From NCBI GenBank assembly GCA_016744065.1, contig JADGFA010000028.1:1-52730 (forward strand): a stretch of DNA of 52,730 nucleotides, given 5' to 3'. The position numbers and the translations under genes were made by a program. The number at the start of each line of letters is the position of its first letter. Position 1 is the stretch's first letter. Origin of the DNA: Gammaproteobacteria bacterium (GTDB lineage: Bacteria > Pseudomonadota > Gammaproteobacteria > SZUA-229). Positions 47,391 through 52,730 of this stretch are shown piece after piece. The notes beneath the pieces are model-generated. The model saw only the letters and a program-made list of their open reading frames with translations, was not told the DNA's origin and did not search any database.

Positions 47391-47687
47391 AATCGAGTGA
47401 TTGCAATTCTATTATTCTGTTGCAAAACTTTCACAGCTTCATTGTCTCAATACCTGTGCCCTGTTCGAAACATTTCTATCAGGGGCAGTCCGCTGCTTTT
47501 TAACCGCCCTGTCTTGCGTGGTAATTTCATCTGACTGGCAAAGTGATGAACGACTCTGTAACAACTCCTGATGGTATTACAACAGGGGACAGAGTTCAAA
47601 AAACGAGCTCTATCCCCGATGCTAATGGGGCCTGACAGTACAATGACCTACAGGTTTAAATAATAACTTAACTGATAAATTCACAAG
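47391..47687. other. Convergent intergenic region msrA/parC
   Basis: No gene is seen in 297 nt. A REP-like hairpin occupies 47585-47617; nothing else is recognisable. Confidence 0.4.
47585..47617. repeat. REP-like palindromic hairpin
   Basis: GGGGACAGAGTT (47585-47596) pairs with AGCTCTATCCCC (47606-47617) with one mismatch, one G-T pair and a 9-nt loop. A second short pair (CCCC 47614-47617, GGGG 47627-47630) follows. Sequences with GGGGACAGA stems are common REP-like elements of gammaproteobacteria. It lies between two convergent genes, the typical place. Confidence 0.55.
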
Positions 47688-49946
47688 CTACGCTTTAATT
47701 TCAACCTCTATTTTATCCACCTTCTGGTAGCCTCGCGGTAGCTTAGAACCACGCTTACCACGCTCAGCATAATGCTCATCTACTTCACCTGGCCTCATCA
47801 CTTTATGTTTTTTACCTGCAAAAATAGCCAGCTTTTCACCATCCTGAATCAGCTCAATTGCACAAATCCACTCTTCAGCACTTTTCAATTTTGCTGAAGG
47901 AATATTAATAATTTTATTACCCTTACCTTTGGCCATTTGTGGCAATTCAGCAAGCTCAGTTACCAGCATATGCCCCTCCGAACTAACCGCAACAATAAAA
48001 TCATCTTTCAAATCACGGACCTTGACCGGTGGCAACACTTTTGCTCCCGGTGGCACTTTCAAGAAAGCTTTACCTGCTTTATTTCTTGACTGTAGTTCAC
48101 CTAACTCACAGACAAAACCGTAACCAAAACTGGTGGCAAATAAATACAGATCTTTCGGATCACCCATAAGTGCAGATACAAAAACAGCACCTGGCGGCGG
48201 ATTAAACCTGCCCGTTAACGGTTCACCCTGCCCTCTTGCGGAAGGTAAAGTATGGGAACCCAATGTATAAGCCCTGCCCGTGCTATCGAGGAACACCGCA
48301 GGCTGATTAGATTTACCCTGAGCTGATGAGCGATGCGCATCACCCGCTTTGTAATTAAGTTTATGCGCATCCAGCTCATGGCCTTTAGCCGCGCGCACCC
48401 AGCCTTTATCCGACAGTACAACAGTGATTGGGTCACTGGATAATAAATCTGACTCATTCATTGCCTGTGCTGCATCACGTGCCACAATAGGCGAACGACG
48501 TTTATCACCATAAGTTTCTGCATCATCCAGAATTTCTTTTTTAATTAACGTTTTTAATCGACGATCTGAACTCAGCAATTTTTCCAGTTTAGCTTTTTCT
48601 TCTGCTAGCTCTGCCTGCTCTGCACGTATTTTAACTTCTTCTAAACGTGCTAACTGGCGTAATTTTGTATCCAGCACATATTCAGCCTGAACTTCACTCA
48701 GACCAAACCGTTCCATTAATGCAGGTTTAGGCTTCTCACTATCACGAATAAGCTGAATCACTTCATCAATATTCAAAAAGGCAATTAACAAACCTTCTAA
48801 TAAATGCAAACGCTTATTAACTTTCTCTAAGCGCCAGTTAAGACGATTACGCACCGTGGTTGTGCGATAAGTAATCCACTCTCTTAAAATAACCCGCAGA
48901 TTTTTAACCGCAGGGCGACCATCAATACCAATCATGTTCATATTGACACGATAGGTGCGCTCTAAATCTGTTGTTGCAAATAAATGCGTCATTAACTGTT
49001 CAGTATCGACACGATTTGAGCGTGGCACCAGAACAAGACGCGTTGGATTTTCATGATCAGACTCATCACGAATATCTTCTAGCATAGGCAGCTTCTTAGC
49101 CGTCATCTGCTGGGCAATCTGCTCAAGAATTTTATTACCAGATACCTGATGCGGTAACGCGGTAAGAATAATATCCCCATCTTCTATTTCATAAATAGCC
49201 CGGGCACGGATACTGCCTTTGCCCTTGTTATACATTTCCAGTAATTCTTCACGGGGCGTGATTATTTCTGCATCTGTTGGGTAGTCTGGTCCCTGGATAT
49301 GAGCACACAACTCTTCAACTGTTGCTTTGGGTTCATCCAGCAATCGAATACAGGCTGTAGCCACTTCACGTAGATTATGTGGTGGCACATCTGTTGCCAT
49401 GCCCACAGCTATACCCGTAGTACCATTTAATAATAAATTCGGTAACCGGGCTGGTAATGATTTTGGTTCTTCAAGGGTGCCATCAAAGTTAGGCTGCCAC
49501 TCAACCGTGCCCTGACCCAGTTCGTTTAACAGAACTTCCGCATATTTGGATAATTTAGATTCGGTGTAACGCATTGCGGCAAAAGACTTGGGATCATCAG
49601 GTGAGCCCCAGTTGCCCTGCCCATCAACTAATGGGTACCGGTAGGAGAAGTCCTGCGCCATTAACACCATAGCTTCGTAACAGGCACTATCACCATGCGG
49701 ATGAAACTTACCTAATACATCACCCACGGTACGGGCTGATTTTTTATGTTTGGCGGTTGACACCAGCCCCAGCTCGGACATGGCATAAACGATACGCCGC
49801 TGTACTGGTTTCAAACCGTCACCAATAAACGGCAGGGCCCGGTCAAGAATAACGTACATGGAATAGTCCAGATACGCCTTTTCAGTGAATTCTGCGAGAG
49901 GCTGTTTCTCAACACCTTCGAAATTTAAATCTTCCTGGTCAGACAT
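47688..49946 (-). CDS. parC: DNA topoisomerase IV subunit A (ParC)
   Basis: Breaks and rejoins DNA to decatenate chromosomes. The 752 aa start with the winged-helix block [29 protein letters not shown] across two parts. The catalytic tyrosine is Y127 in [10 protein letters not shown]. In the quinolone-resistance region S87 and E91 (HGDSACYE) are wild type. The C-terminal beta-pinwheel is short, as in ParC rather than GyrA, which has a longer C-terminus with a GQRGGKG box. parE is not adjacent in this window. Confidence 0.95.
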   Translation of the reverse strand: MSDQEDLNFEGVEKQPLAEFTEKAYLDYSMYVILDRALPFIGDGLKPVQRRIVYAMSELGLVSTAKHKKSARTVGDVLGKFHPHGDSACYEAMVLMAQDFSYRYPLVDGQGNWGSPDDPKSFAAMRYTESKLSKYAEVLLNELGQGTVEWQPNFDGTLEEPKSLPARLPNLLLNGTTGIAVGMATDVPPHNLREVATACIRLLDEPKATVEELCAHIQGPDYPTDAEIITPREELLEMYNKGKGSIRARAIYEIEDGDIILTALPHQVSGNKILEQIAQQMTAKKLPMLEDIRDESDHENPTRLVLVPRSNRVDTEQLMTHLFATTDLERTYRVNMNMIGIDGRPAVKNLRVILREWITYRTTTVRNRLNWRLEKVNKRLHLLEGLLIAFLNIDEVIQLIRDSEKPKPALMERFGLSEVQAEYVLDTKLRQLARLEEVKIRAEQAELAEEKAKLEKLLSSDRRLKTLIKKEILDDAETYGDKRRSPIVARDAAQAMNESDLLSSDPITVVLSDKGWVRAAKGHELDAHKLNYKAGDAHRSSAQGKSNQPAVFLDSTGRAYTLGSHTLPSARGQGEPLTGRFNPPPGAVFVSALMGDPKDLYLFATSFGYGFVCELGELQSRNKAGKAFLKVPPGAKVLPPVKVRDLKDDFIVAVSSEGHMLVTELAELPQMAKGKGNKIINIPSAKLKSAEEWICAIELIQDGEKLAIFAGKKHKVMRPGEVDEHYAERGKRGSKLPRGYQKVDKIEVEIKA

Positions 49947-50043
49947 ACAGTCAATTTTTCTCTATGTGTAATTACGTTTGCTGAATTATGCTCAAATAAA
50001 CACATAAACACAACGAATCAAACAGGAAGATTTTATAAGCTGC

Positions 50044-50691
50044 CTACACCTCTAATTCTGGCAGCATTTCATGCAATATATGCTGCACCGCTTTTTCATG
50101 CATATCATGACTGTACAATACAATTAACGTCAGATTATCCCTCACCTTAAGCAGCTTCCAGTTTACATTGTCCACTGTGCCAGCTCCCTTTAACCAATGT
50201 AAAGGAGACCAGTGCAAGGGCCGATCACCGTGATGAAAAAAAACATTCATCTCACCCTGTTTTTTCCCTGCAATGCGTATATGTGTGGTTAATATTTGAT
50301 CAAGCCGACAGAACTTACTCATTTCAACCGGATACGGACTCGGCACACTGGCTATATCATTTTCATCCAGCCACTGCTGCATCGATAACTGCATGCCATT
50401 ATTCAAGTTGGCATCTTTTTGAATATCCGCATAAGCAGAGGTAATTAATGACGGAGTCTGTAAATACCCCATCACCAGCATAAACAACAATAAAGATGCG
50501 GCCACTGAACCCAGCCACTTATAAATACCCGGCTGACCAGCACGGCTGCCAGATTTCAGCTTTGTAAGCCCATCAACAGCCCCATGTTCTGTCAGTTTTT
50601 TTTGCAGGGCAGCCACCTGTACATCAGATAATGACTTATCTGCATAAAAGGCTTTAACGGCTTGCCTGACTGTTTGCTTCTCATCACTCAT
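50044..50691 (-). CDS. Putative anti-sigma factor, single-pass membrane protein
   Basis: The 215 aa have a cytoplasmic N-terminal helical part (about 1-57), one transmembrane helix (about 59-77, WLGSVAASLLLFMLVMGYL) and a periplasmic domain with HIRIAGKKQGEMNVFFHHGD and DNLTLIVLYSHDMHEKAVQHIL. Its ATG overlaps the sigma-factor stop by one base (TAATG), so they are translationally coupled. No zinc-binding HxxxCxxC motif is present. The periplasmic part presumably senses an envelope or redox signal; the signal is unknown. Confidence 0.72.
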   Translation of the reverse strand: MSDEKQTVRQAVKAFYADKSLSDVQVAALQKKLTEHGAVDGLTKLKSGSRAGQPGIYKWLGSVAASLLLFMLVMGYLQTPSLITSAYADIQKDANLNNGMQLSMQQWLDENDIASVPSPYPVEMSKFCRLDQILTTHIRIAGKKQGEMNVFFHHGDRPLHWSPLHWLKGAGTVDNVNWKLLKVRDNLTLIVLYSHDMHEKAVQHILHEMLPELEV

Positions 50692-51197
50692 TACAACTTA
50701 CCCTTATTAACCGCACTAACCCCAGCGCCATCACCCTGTAACTGACCTCTAATTCGTTTCTTTAACCGGTGCAACTTTGATAACATGGTTCCCCTGGGCT
50801 TTTCATAAATACGCGCAATTTCATCTACCGTATGCTCTTCCACTGCCCACAGATATAACAGTTCATTTTCTTCCGAACTTAAATCGCTTAATAAAACCTG
50901 CACTTCCTGCTGATTAATTAACAGGTCTTCCATAGAGTCATTATCAATCGGCTCAATATGTGCACACTCATCACTCTCTATAGAAATCATCGGCACCACT
51001 TTCTTATGTCGTTCCTGATCAAAATAAAGATTTCGTATTATCGTTTTTAAATAAGCCAGTGGTTTATCTATAGCTTCGGGCATTTTTTTCAAATACCGCT
51101 CCACAGCACTTTGCACCAGATCATAAGCCGATTCTTCATGGGCCGATAATGACAGTGCATAACGATATAACTGATTCAATTCATCTTTATTCAACAT
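50691..51197 (-). CDS. ECF-type RNA polymerase sigma factor
   Basis: The 168 aa contain sigma region 2 (about 8-75; LYRYALSLSAHEESAYDLVQS, then LAYLKTIIRNLYFD) and region 4 with a helix-turn-helix (about 108-155; VDEIARIYEKPRGTMLSKLHRLKKRIR). There is no C-terminal extension. It is coupled to the anti-sigma gene and divergent from the cytochrome P460 gene across 258 bp with a perfect palindrome, so that gene is a likely target. Confidence 0.88.
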   Translation of the reverse strand: MLNKDELNQLYRYALSLSAHEESAYDLVQSAVERYLKKMPEAIDKPLAYLKTIIRNLYFDQERHKKVVPMISIESDECAHIEPIDNDSMEDLLINQQEVQVLLSDLSSEENELLYLWAVEEHTVDEIARIYEKPRGTMLSKLHRLKKRIRGQLQGDGAGVSAVNKGKL

Positions 51198-51363
51198 ATT
51201 ACCTGGGTACTTAATATTGCCTGGGCCTTAATCAATACACTTAATCAATAAGTTGCATCATTATCACCCTTCACTTCGTTCAAGATGACACACCGATTAA
51301 GTCGATTATTTAACTGTGACTCAATAATATTTGTCGTACTCCATTATTTGACGTATCTGTCGC

Positions 51364-51395
51364 CAATTTGATTGCAAATAAATGCAATCAAATTG
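51364..51395. promoter_or_regulatory. Perfect 13-bp-arm palindrome between ECF sigma and cytochrome P460 genes
   Basis: CAATTTGATTGCA (51364-51376) and its exact complement (51383-51395) flank the spacer aataaa. It lies 61 bp upstream of the P460 start and 167 bp from the sigma start. Symmetry of this kind fits a dimeric repressor or activator site. The inner TTGAT/ATCAA halves recall FNR/CRP-type half sites, but their spacing (14 nt) is too wide for FNR. The regulator is unknown. Confidence 0.65.
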
Positions 51396-51455
51396 TTAAC
51401 TTACACGTTATAGCTATGAACAGCATATTTTAAATTATATCAAAAGGGTATATTA

Positions 51456-51959
51456 ATGAAATTAAAAACAGGCATACTATCTTTAACACTCGCCATTATG
51501 AGCCAGTCACTCTTCGCAGGTGAAACAATCAAACCCGCACCCAATGGTATTACACTACCAGAAGCTTATAAAGACTGGAGGGTTATATCCATCTCCCACC
51601 GCACAGATAATAATACCATGCGCACCATTCTGGGAAATGATATTGCAATCAAAGCCGCACGATCAGGAAAAACCAACCCTTGGCCCAAAGGTACAATATT
51701 AGGAAAACTGGTCTGGAAACAGAAAGCTGAAGAAAGCTGGCCAACAGCCATTGCCCCAGACAAATTTGTACACGCTGAATTCATGTTTAAAGACAGTAAA
51801 AAATACAAAGCAACCGGTGGCTGGGGTTATGCTCGCTGGTTAGGCCTAGACCAAAAACCTTACGGCAGCGACAAAAACTTTACCGCAGAGTGCGTGGCCT
51901 GCCATACACCGGTTAAAGATAATGACTGGGTATTTACAACACCCGCGAAAATACCATAA
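51456..51959 (+). CDS. Cytochrome P460 family haem protein
   Basis: The 167 aa have a signal peptide (about 1-21) and one c-type haem site CVACH (146-150) at the C-terminal end. The family strands appear in YKDWRVISISHRTDNNTMRTI split over two parts, NPWPKGTILGKLVWKQK and GGWGYARW. P460 proteins oxidise hydroxylamine or bind NO through a haem cross-linked to a lysine; the related cytochrome c'-beta lacks that chemistry. K84 or K88-90 could be the cross-linking lysine, but which subtype this is cannot be told from sequence reading. A ribosome-binding site AAAGGG precedes it. A role in NO or hydroxylamine stress, perhaps under the divergent ECF sigma, is inferred. Confidence 0.85.
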   Translation: MKLKTGILSLTLAIMSQSLFAGETIKPAPNGITLPEAYKDWRVISISHRTDNNTMRTILGNDIAIKAARSGKTNPWPKGTILGKLVWKQKAEESWPTAIAPDKFVHAEFMFKDSKKYKATGGWGYARWLGLDQKPYGSDKNFTAECVACHTPVKDNDWVFTTPAKIP

Positions 51960-51981
51960 AAACAAACAGCTAAATTCCAAC

Positions 51982-52044
51982 AAAACCTGGGCAGAAAAAG
52001 CACAACTGACAGTTAAACACGCTTACTCTCTGCCCCTGGTTTTT
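51982..52044 (+). terminator. Terminator-like hairpin after the cytochrome P460 gene
   Basis: The arms AAAACCTGGGCAGA (51982-51995) and TCTGCCCCTGGTTTT (52029-52043) pair with a small internal asymmetry around a 33-nt loop. The right arm runs into five T residues (52040-52044). Confidence 0.5.
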
Positions 52045-52082
52045 CCATTTTTCAGACTCAATTCACTTTGCTACTAACTAAA

Positions 52083-52370
52083 CTATATTTTTATATAATA
52101 GTTACTCACCGGATCTTTAGACAAATGCGAGGCAAGCATATCCCAGGTCCCATCATCTGAAAGCCTGTTTAAATGTGCCTGATGAAACACCTTACTCTGC
52201 CATGTTTCAACTAACGTAAACTTATTATCTACCAATGCACTCTTAAAAACATCAACACCAGTACACCCTTCCACCTTGGGCAACCCTGTTTTAATATTCA
52301 TTAAAATATTAATAAAATCAATAACTTTTTGCTTTTTCACTTCAAAATCGACTATAACATTAATAACCAT
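52083..52370 (-). CDS. ABM-domain (antibiotic biosynthesis monooxygenase-type) protein
   Basis: Start chosen at the ATG at 52370 because a strong GGAGAAGGA ribosome-binding site precedes it. A frame to 52502 adds 44 residues that could include a signal-like segment (ALKVMFSSFTVMFTHSAPAL), so an exported version cannot be excluded. The 95 aa show the dimeric ferredoxin-like ABM pattern: INVIVDFEVKKQKVIDFINIL, then EGCTGVDVFKS, FTLVETWQSKVFHQAHL and SHLSKDP. Small oxidases or haem-degrading proteins of this fold vary widely in function. Confidence 0.75.
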   Translation of the reverse strand: MVINVIVDFEVKKQKVIDFINILMNIKTGLPKVEGCTGVDVFKSALVDNKFTLVETWQSKVFHQAHLNRLSDDGTWDMLASHLSKDPVSNYYIKI

Positions 52371-52596
52371 TTTTTCCTTCTCCTGCTTTCTACTTTCGTA
52401 AGTTAATGCTGGGGCACTGTGAGTAAACATAACAGTAAAACTGGAAAACATGACTTTTAAGGCTAACCTTCTCGCTAAAAAACATTGACTACCGTCAGTC
52501 ATTTATGCATCTCCATTACTGTACAGAGATAAAGATATTAAAGTTATTTAAATATTTAACTACTCAAAAAACGTCAAAAGTATAAAATAATCATCA

Positions 52597-52671
52597 TTAT
52601 TTTTTACTTGATGTAGACTTGGGAGTAACACCATATAATTTTTTATATGCATCAATAAAATGAGATTGTAG
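52597..52671 (-). pseudogene. C-terminal remnant of an AraC-family regulator
   Basis: On the minus strand the last codons read QSHFIDAYKKLYGVTPKS and end in STSSKK and a stop. QSHFI..YKKLYGVTP is the conserved end of the second helix-turn-helix of AraC/XylS regulators. Directly upstream (52672-52674) the frame meets a TGA, and the sequence changes to one resembling an insertion-element end. The gene is thus apparently cut, and only about 23 residues remain. Confidence 0.6.
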
Positions 52672-52730
52672 TGGTCAAGTAAAACTGTACACATCAATAG
52701 GTTAATATTAGTTTTTCTGCTGCATTCGGC
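52669..52730. mobile_element. Probable end of an insertion element continuing beyond the window
   Basis: The last 62 nt begin with tagtggtcaagtaaaactgt, which has the look of an IS terminal sequence next to the interrupted AraC gene. On the minus strand a frame ends in PNAAEKLILTY and a stop (complement of 52694-52729), possibly the last residues of a transposase. Only the edge is visible, so the IS family is not assigned. Confidence 0.4.

Overview
The window is an AT-rich stretch of a gammaproteobacterial chromosome, and most of it is core housekeeping sequence. The minus-strand order leuC-leuD-leuB-asd-fimV-truA-trpF-trpB-trpA-accD-folC-SPOR gene-cvpA-purF-...-metZ is close to the arrangement known from Pseudomonas and other gammaproteobacteria. 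A FimX-like protein, FimV and an EF-P beta-lysylation set (EpmA/EpmB) fit the same class. A cytochrome P460 gene suggests an environmental organism. The genus cannot be fixed from sequence alone. No tRNA, rRNA or CRISPR array was seen.

Layout. 1-5.0 kb: metZ, then four envelope genes (two YkuD L,D-transpeptidase-fold proteins, a secreted M14/MpaA-like peptidase, a TPR protein) lying between metZ and purF. 5.0-22.5 kb: the purine, folate, fatty-acid, tryptophan, tRNA-modification, pilus-hub (FimV) and leucine/aspartate-family block. It ends at a divergent LysR regulator whose intergenic region carries a perfect 20-bp-arm palindrome. 22.6-33.8 kb: mixed single genes (a secreted beta-rich protein with a CTERM-like tail, a lipoprotein fragment, an inositol-monophosphatase-family enzyme, an SlyD-type FKBP, two outer-membrane proteins, an MFS permease, aroC, a response-regulator/kinase, prmB, a PCu(A)C copper chaperone, psd).

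33.8-38.2 kb is the accessory island. Three direct copies (R1-R3) of a structured repeat of about 305 bp start almost exactly 1.97 kb apart. The repeat holds five successive hairpins. The copies bracket two cassettes. The first encodes a Tae4-type T6SS amidase effector overlapping a Tai4-type immunity lipoprotein. The second encodes an unknown lipoprotein, a decayed IS3 transposase and a small membrane protein. Each repeat follows a plus-strand gene at its 3' side, so the layout looks like gene-plus-3'-repeat units. A second short repeat (B) carrying a promoter lies on both sides of R2. I regard this as the most interesting part of the window.

38.2-40.9 kb: EF-P and its modification enzymes. 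A perfect intrinsic terminator lies inside the start of epmA, on the coding strand. 41.2-45.1 kb: a c-di-GMP pair, a PilZ-like protein with widely separated binding motifs and a FimX homologue with degenerate REC, GGDEF and EAL signatures. With FimV this points to c-di-GMP-controlled type IV pili. 45.2-52.7 kb: a DUF924 protein, yaaA, a secreted msrA, parC, an ECF sigma/anti-sigma pair divergent from a cytochrome P460 gene across a perfect palindrome, a small ABM-domain protein, and at the right edge the last codons of an AraC-type regulator apparently cut by an insertion element that continues outside the window.
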